Assembly: GCF_030124145.1 (NCBI RefSeq)
Contig: NZ_JASKMS010000034.1
Coordinates: 32,227-96,226 of the forward strand
From: Streptomyces sp. 378
GTDB lineage: Bacteria; Actinomycetota; Actinomycetes; Streptomycetales; Streptomycetaceae
Reading direction: 5' to 3'
DNA: 64,000 nt
The notes under the pieces were generated by a model. The model was not told the origin of the DNA. It made no database searches and saw nothing but the letters and a program-made list of their open reading frames with translations. This document shows, in pieces, positions 35,316-43,459 of this stretch. How positions within the stretch are numbered: position 1 is the first letter of the stretch; every line of letters starts with the position of its first letter. A program made the translations under genes and the position numbers.

Positions 35316-35487
35316 ATAAGTGTTCGAAATTGATCGACCGGTGACCATCTCAGGGCAAGGAATTCCCGGCCTGGGCGGTCTGCTGATCGCATCGATCACA
35401 AGAAAAGTTCGAAATATCAGCCAGATCGTGCGACACACCGGCCCAATTGGCAGATGGCCTCACGCAAACCCCTCTACGGTGTGAGGC

Positions 35488-36705
35488 GTGAGCAGCAGCG
35501 GCCTCATCTACGCAGTCATTGTCGGGGCCTGGGCCGCCTACTTGGTGCCGATGTGGCTCCGTAGGCAGGACGAGCTGAACGAGGCCCGTCCGACGGAACG
35601 CTTCAGCACCGCCATCCGGCTGCTGTCCGGACGGGCGGGAATGGAGCGCCGGTACGCCAAGGACCTGCGGACCCGCTTCGCCGACGAGGGGGAGCAGGGC
35701 GCCGACGACCTGGACGCCGTCACCGACTCGGTGGACGTCCGGGCCTTCGCCGTGTCCAAGACCCGTCCGCAGGCCCAGGCGCCCGTCCCGTCGCCCGCCC
35801 CCGAGCAGCCGGCCCGCCCGACGGCACCCGAACCCCCGGCCCGCCAGTCGCCCGCACCCCACGCGGCGCGTACCGGGCGTCCCCGGGAGCGGGTCTCCGC
35901 AGCCCGGCGCGGCGCCTCGGCGCAGGCGGACCAGGCGGCCGCGGCACGGGCCCGGCGCTCGAAGGTGCTCGCGCGCCGCCGGCGCACCACCATCATGCTG
36001 TTCCTCGCCTTCACCCTCGGCGCGGTCGTCGCCGCCGTGGGGGGACTCGCCTTCCTGTGGGCACCCGGCGTGCCCGCGGTCATGCTCAGCGTCTACATCG
36101 CCTACCTCCGCTCCCAGGAGCGGCGCCGGTTCACCTATCAGATGGACCGCCGCATGGCCGAGGCCGCGGCCCAGCGCCTGCGGGAGCGCCAGCGCCAGCC
36201 CCGCCGGCGTGCCGTCGCCGACGAGGAGATCGACGAACCGGAGGAGGGACCAGGGCCGGCGACCGAGCCCGGTCTGTCGGCCCTCGCGGCGGACCGGCGT
36301 GCCCTCGTCGAGCAGACCGACCACGCGGAGTGGGTCGACCAGCAGCGCGAGCGGCAGCGGCGGCCCGGTCAGGGCGGCGACAGCTGGGAGCCGGTGCCGG
36401 TGCCCCTGCCGACGTACGTGACGGCTCCGGTCGCCCCGCGGGCCACCAGTGACGTCGACCTCGGCGCCCCCGACACCTGGAGCTCGGCCCGGTCGAGCAC
36501 CGTCGCCCCGAACGACGACGACGACTCCGGTGCCGCCGACCACCCGGGCGAGCCGGACCACCCCGCCCAGGAGGAGGCGGGCGACGGCGACGGCCGCACC
36601 GACGCCCGCCGAGCTGCCTCCGCCCGGCGGGCCCGGGAGCGCGGCCGCACCCCCCTGTTCGATCAGTACGAGGACGGCGAGCGTCCCCGGGCCGCCAACG
36701 AGTAG
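35488..36705 (+). CDS. sepX: SepX/GlpR-like actinobacterial division membrane protein
   Basis: 405 residues from GTG 35488. Residues about 5-24 form an N-terminal membrane helix (SGLIYAVIVGAWAAYLVPMW), followed by the conserved RLLSGRAGMERRYAKDL block, a Pro/Ala-rich disordered region (90-160), two further helices (about 167-207: IMLFLAFTLGAVVAAVGG and VPAVMLSVYIAYL), and a long charged tail. This topology and its position after moeA/glp match SepX of Streptomyces and GlpR of Corynebacterium, membrane factors for FtsZ-ring function. A GACAC motif, the core of WhiA sites, lies at 35432-35436, about 52 bp before the start; its use is speculative. Confidence 0.78.
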   Translation: MSSSGLIYAVIVGAWAAYLVPMWLRRQDELNEARPTERFSTAIRLLSGRAGMERRYAKDLRTRFADEGEQGADDLDAVTDSVDVRAFAVSKTRPQAQAPVPSPAPEQPARPTAPEPPARQSPAPHAARTGRPRERVSAARRGASAQADQAAAARARRSKVLARRRRTTIMLFLAFTLGAVVAAVGGLAFLWAPGVPAVMLSVYIAYLRSQERRRFTYQMDRRMAEAAAQRLRERQRQPRRRAVADEEIDEPEEGPGPATEPGLSALAADRRALVEQTDHAEWVDQQRERQRRPGQGGDSWEPVPVPLPTYVTAPVAPRATSDVDLGAPDTWSSARSSTVAPNDDDDSGAADHPGEPDHPAQEEAGDGDGRTDARRAASARRARERGRTPLFDQYEDGERPRAANE

Positions 36706-36744
36706 AGCCACGAAGCCGCAGGTGACCGGCGCTCTGGAACGGAT

Positions 36745-36774
36745 TTCCAAGCAGGCCGATCGGGGTGCTAAAGT
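36745..36774 (+). promoter_or_regulatory. Candidate promoter of tRNA-Ala
   Basis: TTCCAA (36745-36750) and TAAAGT (36769-36774) are spaced by 18 bp, and the tRNA begins 15 bp further on. The -10 match is fair and the -35 weak. Confidence 0.35.
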
Positions 36775-36788
36775 TTCACTCGTTGCAA

Positions 36789-36862
36789 GGGCCTGTGGCG
36801 CAGTCCGGTAGCGCACCTCGTTCGCATCGAGGGGGCCAGGGGTTCAAATCCCCTCAGGTCCA
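36789..36862 (+). tRNA. tRNA-Ala (anticodon CGC)
   Basis: A full cloverleaf can be drawn. The acceptor GGGCCTG (36789-36795) pairs with CAGGTCC (36855-36861), with one G-U, and the discriminator is A. The anticodon stem CCTCG/CGAGG encloses loop TTCGCAT, giving anticodon CGC for GCG codons. The T-arm is GGGGTTCAAATCCCC. The 3' CCA is not encoded. The gene stands alone between sepX and an accessory island, and a strong stem-loop follows at 36902. Confidence 0.95.
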
Positions 36863-36901
36863 CGCACGGCTGTTCTTGAGTTCGCTCGGGAGCGGTTGAC
36901 G

Positions 36902-36935
36902 AGATCCCGCCGATCTTCATGATCGGTCGGGATCT
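36902..36935 (+). terminator. Stem-loop after tRNA-Ala
   Basis: AGATCCCGCCGATC (36902-36915) pairs with GATCGGTCGGGATCT (36921-36935) with one bulged base and a TTCAT loop, followed by TCGTCGTTT. It lies 40 bp after the tRNA. The remaining gap to 37091 shows no gene and no copy of the tRNA 3' end. Confidence 0.8.
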
Positions 36936-37091
36936 TCGTCGTTTCCGGGGTCTGTTCGAGCCTGTTCGGGGTGATGGATGACGGCGGACGTTGAGCGTGG
37001 CCGTGCCGCTGCCCCGCCCTTCCGTCTCGCATGCATCACAGCCGGCCCCGGGGTGCCGGAGCTGGCTGTGGTTGTGTTCGGTTCTTGTGGT

Positions 37092-38912
37092 TCAGCGGCC
37101 TGTGGTGGGTGGAGGCGGCCGTCCGGTCTGTGCGGGTGGTTCAGTCTCAGGCCGTGTCGGCGGCTGGGGATCGGTGTTGTCGAAGACGCTGTCGGTGAGT
37201 TGGGTGCCGGTGCGCTGGTAGAGCCAGGTTTCGAGGATGTCGAGGTTTCCGGCGGTGACCAGGAGCGCGACGAGGAACGTCTGGGCGACCTGGCCTGGTG
37301 CTGGCCGGTGCTTCGGGTTACCGATGTCGATCTCGTCGCCCTTGAGGCGCCCGTGGATGCCTTCGTTGTGAGAGCGGATGGGCTTGTAGGCGGCGATCCA
37401 GTCGTCGGACAGGTAGTGGCTGTCCTGCCGGAACTTGGCGGTCTTGAGGTCGCCGGCGGCGTCGGCGGGGACGGTGATGTCGGACTTGCTGCAGACGCGG
37501 GGCAGTTCGTCCGCTGGTGGTGGGCTGAGCCATTCGTTCTGGGGGAGTTGGACGGTGGGCCGGGCGGCGGGATGGGCGGCGCGTTGGCGGCGGTCGCTGA
37601 AGTCGACCACTGCAGAGGGCGGGCCCGGTGTGCGGGGTGTGCGGGGGCGGAGGCGGTCGCGGCGTGCGCAGTTCACCGACGGCGATGGTCCGGCGGCCGG
37701 GCACTGGAGGCGGATGGCGCCTCGTGCGTCGGGCCCTTGCTTGGTCTTGAGGTAGTGCGGCTCGCGGGCGGTGATGTGTTCGGTGAGCTGCTGGTTGTCG
37801 CGGATCTCGCGTACGGCTTTGTCGTCCAGCCCGTGGGTGGCCTGCACGAGTGCGGCAGGCATGTGAGGGCAGGCGAGGGAGCCGTCGACGAGCAGGGCGC
37901 CCTGCCAGCTGCCCTGCTGACCACGGTCGTTGACCTTGTAGTCGAGGGCGAGGCGGTAGCCGAGGCGGCGTACGGGGATCTGGAAGTTCTCGGGAGAGCA
38001 CCCGGTGTAGGCGCGGTCGGCTGCGCAGGTCCCCGCCGGCACTCCGAGTTCGGACAGTTCTTCCAGGGCGAGGACCGCGTTGCGGCCGGTGCGGACGGTG
38101 GGGGTGTCCAGGACCAGGCCGACACACATCTGCGGGTAGGCGGTCGGTTTGCCCGCGCTCTCGCCGGGGCGGCGGCGGTGGGCCGCGACGACGAAGGTGG
38201 CGCTGTAGCCGAAGGTGCCCTCTCCGGAGCCGCCGCTGTAGTGCCAGCCTGCGGTGATCTCCACCGGCGCGGTCGGGGTGCGGTCGCTGGCAGGGTGGGA
38301 CAGAACGGGGATGGAGGTGGCATCCACGCCCACGTCCCCGCGCCAGCCGCGCAGGTGACCGTGCTTGTGGGCGAGGCGGACCGGAGTGAGGACCAGTTGG
38401 TTGGCCAGCTGTTGGAGCCGTTCGGCGGCTTGCCGGCCGGAGGGGACGTTCCAGGCGTCCGCGTAGGCGTCGGCGATGTCCTGGGGCAGGCGGGAGCGGC
38501 GGTCGCAGCGGGCCGGGTCGAGGACGGTGGTGATGCGGTCGAAGCCCCGGTAGAGGCGGCGGCTCGCAGCGATGCACTCCCGCGCCGTCGTCGGTGCCTC
38601 GGCCGGGATGCCCAGCCTGGTGCGGGCTTTGGGCTTGAGGCGGAAATGGAGGATGCGCCAGGCTTCGGCGATGGTGGCCCGGCCAGTGTAGTAGGCGGCC
38701 AGCAGCAGCCCGGCCAGCACCGTGCGCGGACGCACTCCTGCCGGTCCCGGCCGCCCGGCCAGGAGTTCCTCCAGTTGCTGCGGCACGGCGGAGCGGTCGA
38801 GCAGGGTCAGCAGCTGGCCGACCTTGGAGTCCTCGATCTTCGTGATCTTCCCGGGGCGGACGCGGGGCCGCAGGGCGCGTGCGGCCGTCTCGTCCGCCGC
38901 CGGGCGGGCCAT
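37092..38912 (-). CDS. DDE transposase-like protein coupled to a recombinase-like gene
   Basis: 606 residues from ATG 38912. The N-terminal third resembles the helical DNA-binding part of IS1182/IS5-type transposases (VRPRTVLAGLLLAAYYTG). Candidate catalytic residues are the Asp in DVGVDATSIPVL, the Asp in CAADRAYTG and the Glu in SHNEGIHGRLK, in the order D-D-E. The C-terminus ends in a Pro/Thr-rich tail. The start codon shares one base with the stop of the upstream gene (TGATG), implying translational coupling, which is unusual for an insertion sequence. No terminal inverted repeats are evident on either side. The family is transposase-like, but the pairing suggests a different element type. 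Confidence 0.78.
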   Translation of the reverse strand: MARPAADETAARALRPRVRPGKITKIEDSKVGQLLTLLDRSAVPQQLEELLAGRPGPAGVRPRTVLAGLLLAAYYTGRATIAEAWRILHFRLKPKARTRLGIPAEAPTTARECIAASRRLYRGFDRITTVLDPARCDRRSRLPQDIADAYADAWNVPSGRQAAERLQQLANQLVLTPVRLAHKHGHLRGWRGDVGVDATSIPVLSHPASDRTPTAPVEITAGWHYSGGSGEGTFGYSATFVVAAHRRRPGESAGKPTAYPQMCVGLVLDTPTVRTGRNAVLALEELSELGVPAGTCAADRAYTGCSPENFQIPVRRLGYRLALDYKVNDRGQQGSWQGALLVDGSLACPHMPAALVQATHGLDDKAVREIRDNQQLTEHITAREPHYLKTKQGPDARGAIRLQCPAAGPSPSVNCARRDRLRPRTPRTPGPPSAVVDFSDRRQRAAHPAARPTVQLPQNEWLSPPPADELPRVCSKSDITVPADAAGDLKTAKFRQDSHYLSDDWIAAYKPIRSHNEGIHGRLKGDEIDIGNPKHRPAPGQVAQTFLVALLVTAGNLDILETWLYQRTGTQLTDSVFDNTDPQPPTRPETEPPAQTGRPPPPTTGR

Positions 38913-39835
38913 CACTGGCGGTGTCCGTGCATCAGCCGGATGACCTCCTTCCTCGGCAGCGGTGGGACCCACTGGTGGTAGGGGGAGAGCCCGGCCGGCG
39001 AGGACATCCCGGCAGCCGCGGCGACCACGGACGGGCTGATGCCCTCGGCCAGCAGACCCACGATCCACGTCGAGCGCAGGCGGCGGGCCGACAACGGCGG
39101 CAGTCCGCCGGACGGCCGGTGGCGGGCTGGCCAGGACGACACCAGGTTCTTCGCTGCCGCGACCTTCCGGCCGGGCCGGAACAGGTAGCCGTCTCCCGCG
39201 ATGTCGGCCAGCTCTGCCAGTACGGCGCTCCAGCCCGCCCGGCAGGCCACGAGCCGGCCCAGCAGGCCCTCGTCCAGCACCGGAACACCGCTGGCCGTGT
39301 CGACGTGGTGGCCGCGCACCTGGCGGAGTTCACCAGATGTGAGACCGCAGCCGGCGCCGAGCGCCAACAGCGCCAGCCCGTCCAGCCGCGCCCGCCCCGG
39401 CAGATGCCCGGCCCAGTCCCGGAGCGTGGCCAACTCGCCTTTCTCATAGGGAGGTTGTGGACTGCGCGGAGAAGAGATCCGCACGGGCGGTGCCTCACCG
39501 CGCTCGACCCATACGAGTGCTTCTCGGGTGCGGCGCAGCCAGGTCCGGCAGGTCTGCACGGTCGAGCCCTCCAGGCCCGGGCACCCGGCCAGCACGAACG
39601 CGTCGATCGTCTCCGTCCGCAGCCACAGTCCTGGATCGCGCGGCAGTCCGCCGCTGTCGGCCCACACGGCCAGCCGTCCGACGGCATACAGAAGCCGCCG
39701 CACCTCATAACAAGTGGCCGGGGCGGCGGCTGCCACCGTTGCCCGCACCTGGTCGGCGACCGGCGCCCACCGCCGGTGCGGCAGTCTCGGGCGGTAGTCG
39801 CGGATCAGGCCGGAGATTTCCGAGTTCAAGGTCAC
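38912..39835 (-). CDS. Degenerate tyrosine-recombinase-like protein
   Basis: 307 residues from GTG 39835 (GGTGGG 8 nt upstream); GTG 39892 is an alternative. The second half resembles a phage-integrase catalytic domain: ALGAGCGLTSGELRQVRGHHV (box I position, but Glu-Leu-Arg present), LPPLSARRLRSTWIVGLL where the usual H-x-x-R would lie, and AAAAGMSSPAGLSPYHQWV ending in the expected Tyr position. The canonical His of H-x-x-R is replaced, so activity is doubtful or altered. It is divergent from an XRE gene and coupled to the DDE protein. Together they look like one functional unit. Confidence 0.6.
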   Translation of the reverse strand: MTLNSEISGLIRDYRPRLPHRRWAPVADQVRATVAAAAPATCYEVRRLLYAVGRLAVWADSGGLPRDPGLWLRTETIDAFVLAGCPGLEGSTVQTCRTWLRRTREALVWVERGEAPPVRISSPRSPQPPYEKGELATLRDWAGHLPGRARLDGLALLALGAGCGLTSGELRQVRGHHVDTASGVPVLDEGLLGRLVACRAGWSAVLAELADIAGDGYLFRPGRKVAAAKNLVSSWPARHRPSGGLPPLSARRLRSTWIVGLLAEGISPSVVAAAAGMSSPAGLSPYHQWVPPLPRKEVIRLMHGHRQ

Positions 39836-39910
39836 GGACCAAGCCCACCGGCTGGTCAAGCAGCCAGTGAAGGGGTTGAAGCCGATCTTCACGGAAAGGA
39901 GTGCATCTGC

Positions 39911-40222
39911 ATGGTCGGAGGCATGAACCGCCGAAGGCCGCCGCGCGAGCTTGCCGGCGATCCGGAAGCCTGGCCCCACGCCCAGCTCACCGACCCCGGC
40001 GCCGCTGTCATCCAGGCCATCGCCCGAGCCCTCGCGAACGCCCTCAAGGCCCAGAAGCGGAGCCTGCGGCAGACCGCCACCGGCTCCGGGGTCAACCGGC
40101 AGGCCATCGCCGACCTGCTCGCCGGACGCTGCTGGCCAGACGTCGCCACCATCGCCCGCCTGGAGAACTTCCTTGCCGTGCCGCTGTATCCGCCCCGAAG
40201 CGGAACGCATGACGACCACTGA
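39911..40222 (+). CDS. XRE-family helix-turn-helix protein
   Basis: 103 residues from ATG 39911, with GGAAAGGAG ending 10 nt upstream; ATG 39923 is too close to its GGAGG. Residues about 38-95 form an XRE/Cro fold (ALKAQKRSLRQTATGSGVNRQAIADLLAGR, split: LRQTATGSGVNRQAIADLL; then WPDVATIARLENFLAVPLYP). It is divergent from the recombinase-like/DDE pair across a 75-bp gap, so it is the probable regulator of that pair. Two stem-loops follow downstream. Confidence 0.82.
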   Translation: MVGGMNRRRPPRELAGDPEAWPHAQLTDPGAAVIQAIARALANALKAQKRSLRQTATGSGVNRQAIADLLAGRCWPDVATIARLENFLAVPLYPPRSGTHDDH

Positions 40223-40285
40223 AACCGGCCTTCCCGTCCCCGAATAACAGCAACTGCCGGGGAACGACGAAATAGGCCACGCACC

Positions 40286-40319
40286 CCCCGAGGCGAGCAC
40301 GGTTGCTCTAACCTCGGGA
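40286..40319 (+). terminator. Stem-loop after the XRE gene
   Basis: CCCGAGG and CCTCGGG pair across a 20-base region between 40286 and 40319, which contains a smaller GAGCA/TGCTC dyad. It is a probable terminator for the XRE gene. Confidence 0.5.
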
Positions 40320-40391
40320 GAGCGCGTGAGCCACTACCAATGGGGTCCACGTCGAAGGTTCCGAAGAGGGTCCAAGCTCAACGGAACCCGT

Positions 40392-40419
40392 CCCCTCCTC
40401 CCCGCAACGGGAGGAGGGG
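40392..40419 (-). terminator. Stem-loop after the coiled-coil/HTH gene
   Basis: CCCCTCCTCCC (40392-40402) pairs perfectly with GGGAGGAGGGG (40409-40419) around CGCAAC. It lies 24 bp beyond the minus-strand stop at 40443. Confidence 0.85.
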
Positions 40420-40442
40420 GCAGCTCTTGGGAATCGGAGTCG

Positions 40443-41081
40443 TCAGGTGGCTCCCTTCAGCCCGGCCTCATTACCGGGCCCAGACTGAGTTGCCTGCCCG
40501 GTCTCGGAAGCCCGCGTGATCGCGAAGACGGCCGTCTTCACCTCGGAGATCCGCCCGTGCCCGGCAAGCCGCTTACAGGTCGCGCGGATCGTCTCGACTG
40601 CCGCCGTCCCGGCCTTGCCCTCCGTCGGACGGCTCAGAGCCGCGGTGAGGTCCCTCACGTGCATTGGCTTCCCCGAGGTGGCCAGCACCTGCTCGATGGC
40701 CCGCATCACCTCGCCGGACTTCGCCGAAGTCTTTTTCCCGGGCTGTGAGGCCTTCACTGTGCCCCGCTTGGTTCCCGGCCTCGGGGCGGCAGCCGCAGCA
40801 GGCGGCTCGTCGCTCGTGGGCGCGTCGCTCTCACCGGCCGCCTCTGGGTCGGCGTCCTGCTCCTCGTCGACGCCTGGCTGTTGGGTGAGAATCTCGTCGA
40901 GGTCCGTGGCCAACTGATCGCGTGTCGTGCAAGCCTTATTCAACTCGGCCTGAACAGCGACGAGTTCCTCTTCCAGGTCGCGCTGACGCCGTTGCAGGAG
41001 TTCGGCCTTGCGGACGTAGAAGTCCACGGCCGCACGCAGCCCTGATGCCGCAGTCGGCTCATTCGTGCCAGCGAAGTCCAT
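40443..41081 (-). CDS. Coiled-coil protein with C-terminal winged-helix (HARE-HTH-like) domain
   Basis: 212 residues from ATG 41081, with GGGGAGGA at good spacing. Residues about 20-70 are a coiled coil (YVRKAELLQRRQRDLEEEL, AVQAELNKACTTRDQLATDL). A disordered acidic/Pro/Lys linker covers 75-130. Residues 135-200 resemble a winged helix of the HARE-HTH kind (VMRAIEQVLATSGKPMHVRDL, then VETIRATCKRLAGHGRISEV). HARE-HTH domains are found in restriction, chromatin and polymerase-associated proteins. Function is unknown. It lies in the tRNA-flanking island between the XRE and LysR genes. Confidence 0.7.
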   Translation of the reverse strand: MDFAGTNEPTAASGLRAAVDFYVRKAELLQRRQRDLEEELVAVQAELNKACTTRDQLATDLDEILTQQPGVDEEQDADPEAAGESDAPTSDEPPAAAAAPRPGTKRGTVKASQPGKKTSAKSGEVMRAIEQVLATSGKPMHVRDLTAALSRPTEGKAGTAAVETIRATCKRLAGHGRISEVKTAVFAITRASETGQATQSGPGNEAGLKGAT

Positions 41082-41218
41082 CTGTCCTCCCCAACCCGAC
41101 AGCGCCACAGGCGCGACGCCAGACATCGTAGGGAACGCCAGACGTCCCAGACAGCCAAACGCCGAACCACGTCTGGCGGTTGGGAGCCCGGCGGCATCCC
41201 GACCGCGCCGATTTCGGC

Positions 41219-42187
41219 TCACGAGTCCGTGATGGCGTCGTGAAGCTGCGCAGCGGCGTGGTCGTCCGTCGAGCCAGTCCGGTGAGCAGCCTGGGCCGGA
41301 CGGATCGAGGCGAAGGCTGTGGCGAGTAGTTCGAGCAGGGGCGTTGCGCAGGGGTGGGCGTCGCGGCGCGGTGTGATCGTATAGATGCCGCGGGTCGGGG
41401 GATCCACAAGGCCGACTGCGGTGACATCGGCCCGCAGCGCGCTCGTCAGCACTCCGGGGATCAACGCGATGGCATGACCAGTGGCGACCAGGGCCAGCTT
41501 GCCGGGCAGGTCGGCCGCGGTGAGGTCGATGCGGGCGCTGACTCCGGCGCGGGCGGCGTGCTGGCGAAGGAGCGCCGCAGAGCCGTCGTTGTCCTCGGCC
41601 CAAGTCTGGTCGGCCAGACCCTGAATGCGCACCGGCCCGTGCCCGGCCTGCGGATGGCCGGCGGGCAGGACGACGACCATCTCGTCCAGCCCGAGGAACC
41701 GGCGTTCGACCCGCGGGTCGACGGCCAGCCCCGGCGGAGCGTCGGTGACAACGGCGATGTCGAGATCGCCGGCGATCACACGGCTGTGCAGTTGTTCGCT
41801 CAGACCGGGGAGCAGGCTCCACCGGATGGATCCGGCCTGTTTCAGCAGACCCTGGACGGCCTCAGGGACGATTCCCGCAGCGAGAGACGGCGTCGCTCCG
41901 ATGGCCAGGGGCCGATCACACACCCCGTCGCGAACGTCTCGTACAGCGCGAACGGCGCGGTCGGCCTCGTTGAGTGTGGCCAGGGCGTGACGCCGGAACA
42001 CCTCACCGGCCGGCGTCGGGCGCACACCACGCGCATGGCGCTCCACCAGAGGCACGCCGAGCTGCCGTTCCAGCCCGGCGATCTGCCGGGAGACGGCCGA
42101 CTGCGTGTGATTGAGCTCGGCTGCCGCCGCCGACAGCGATCCGACCCGGCACACGGTCACGAAGGCTCGCCACACAGTCAAGTCCAT
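41219..42187 (-). CDS. LysR-family transcriptional regulator
   Basis: 322 residues from ATG 42187. The LysR helix-turn-helix is typical (VWRAFVTVCRVGSLSAAAAELNHTQSAVSRQI, given here as SLSAAAAELNHTQSAVSRQI), followed by a type 2 periplasmic-binding-like effector domain (IGATPSLAAGIVPEAVQGLL). It is divergent from a dehydrogenase gene across a 95-bp gap with AGTATGC repeated twice (near 42194 and 42207) and a GCATGC element. LysR proteins normally activate the divergent gene in response to a ligand of the pathway, so it probably controls the dehydrogenase fusion. Confidence 0.92.
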   Translation of the reverse strand: MDLTVWRAFVTVCRVGSLSAAAAELNHTQSAVSRQIAGLERQLGVPLVERHARGVRPTPAGEVFRRHALATLNEADRAVRAVRDVRDGVCDRPLAIGATPSLAAGIVPEAVQGLLKQAGSIRWSLLPGLSEQLHSRVIAGDLDIAVVTDAPPGLAVDPRVERRFLGLDEMVVVLPAGHPQAGHGPVRIQGLADQTWAEDNDGSAALLRQHAARAGVSARIDLTAADLPGKLALVATGHAIALIPGVLTSALRADVTAVGLVDPPTRGIYTITPRRDAHPCATPLLELLATAFASIRPAQAAHRTGSTDDHAAAQLHDAITDS

Positions 42188-42282
42188 GGCGGCAGTATGC
42201 CCAGCCAGTATGCGAGCTCCGCAGGGCAGGCATGCACAATCTGCGCTTGTCGCATCCATCGAGGTGCACCACTGTGGCGCGC

Positions 42283-43440
42283 ATGACCACACCGCACACG
42301 ATCGCCGTCCTCGGTCTGGGGCGCATGGGCGGCGCGATAGCGACACGACTGGCCGCCCAGGACTGGGACGTCGTCGGCTGGACCCGCTCAGGGCGCACAT
42401 CAGGCACCGTCGAGATGACCGACGACCCGAACGAGGCCGTGGCGCAGGCCGACCTCGTACTCCTGGCACTGTTCGACGGCCCGGCCTGCCAGCAGGTCCT
42501 CGACGACGTCCGTGACTCACTGCGAACGGACACGATGGTGCTGAACACCAGCACCATCGCCCCCGCCGAAGCGTCGAATCTGGCCCGGCAACTCGGCCCG
42601 TCCTACGTCCACGCGCCCCTGCTCGGCTCGGTGCCGGCTGCCGCCGCCGGTGCCCTGCAGATCCTCGCCGCCGCCGACCAGGACGCACTCGACCGAGTCC
42701 GACCGGTCCTGGAAAGGCTGGGCACCATCCGGCACGTGGACGACGCCTCCACCGCCGCCGCGCTCAAGCTGATCGCCAACAACAGCCTCGCCGGCGCCGT
42801 CCTCGCGCTGCGTGACTCACTGCGTCAAGCCCACGCCCTCGGCCTGCCCCGTACCCAGACGCTTGACGTCCTCGAACTCGGCCAGCTCGGCGGCCTCGTG
42901 GCCCGCAAGCGCCCCTTCCTCCTCGGTGAGCCAACCGCTGCCACGGCCGAATTCACGATCGGCGCGCTGGACAAGGACATGGCTTTGCTGGCCGCCGCGT
43001 CGGACACCCCCTTGCGCAGCGCAACGGGCCTGGCCAACGCTCCTGCTGCCCTTGAGGCCGATATCGCCGTCGCTGCCACGGTCCCCGCCGTGGAGGACGC
43101 CGTGCTCGAACCGCTCCACGCCTACATTCGCGGACACGCCACCGGCGACCCCACCTACTTCCGCGACGCGTTCCTTCCCACCGCCCACATCGAAGGGATC
43201 CGGGACGGCGCTTTCGTCTCCTGGCGCCTGGACGAGTACTGCACCCTCTTCCGGGGCCAGCCGGCACCGGATGAACCGATTCGCTCGCGCCGTATCGACG
43301 CGATCGACGTCCACGGCACCGTCGCGACCGCGACCATGACGCTCTCGCACGGCGCAGACACGTTCACTGACATCTTCCTGTTGGTCCGCGCCGACGACAG
43401 CTGGCGCATCGCCAACAAGGCGTATCACCGGCACTCTTGA
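42283..43440 (+). CDS. Beta-hydroxyacid-dehydrogenase-like oxidoreductase fused to an NTF2-like domain
   Basis: 385 residues from ATG 42283. Residues 1-160 form an NAD(P)-binding Rossmann domain of the 6-phosphogluconate/3-hydroxyisobutyrate dehydrogenase type (IAVLGLGRMGGAIATRL; NTSTIAPAEA). Residues 160-265 are the helical second domain with the catalytic-Lys segment ALKLIANNSLAG. Residues about 270-385 are a separate NTF2/SnoaL-like (lumazine-binding type) alpha+beta barrel (YIRGHATGDPTYFRDAFL; DSWRIANKAYH). The fusion is uncommon. Imine-reductase-like or hydroxyacid dehydrogenase activity is possible; the attached domain may bind a small substrate. Confidence 0.85.
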   Translation: MTTPHTIAVLGLGRMGGAIATRLAAQDWDVVGWTRSGRTSGTVEMTDDPNEAVAQADLVLLALFDGPACQQVLDDVRDSLRTDTMVLNTSTIAPAEASNLARQLGPSYVHAPLLGSVPAAAAGALQILAAADQDALDRVRPVLERLGTIRHVDDASTAAALKLIANNSLAGAVLALRDSLRQAHALGLPRTQTLDVLELGQLGGLVARKRPFLLGEPTAATAEFTIGALDKDMALLAAASDTPLRSATGLANAPAALEADIAVAATVPAVEDAVLEPLHAYIRGHATGDPTYFRDAFLPTAHIEGIRDGAFVSWRLDEYCTLFRGQPAPDEPIRSRRIDAIDVHGTVATATMTLSHGADTFTDIFLLVRADDSWRIANKAYHRHS

Positions 43441-43459
43441 GAGGGCGCCCACTCGGCTG

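Noticed and set aside
36978..38981. Long plus-strand open frame of 667 codons opposite the DDE transposase-like gene
   Set aside because: It is the antisense of a gene with recognisable DDE residues and translational coupling; its own product is Gly/Ala/Val/Arg-rich without any family features.
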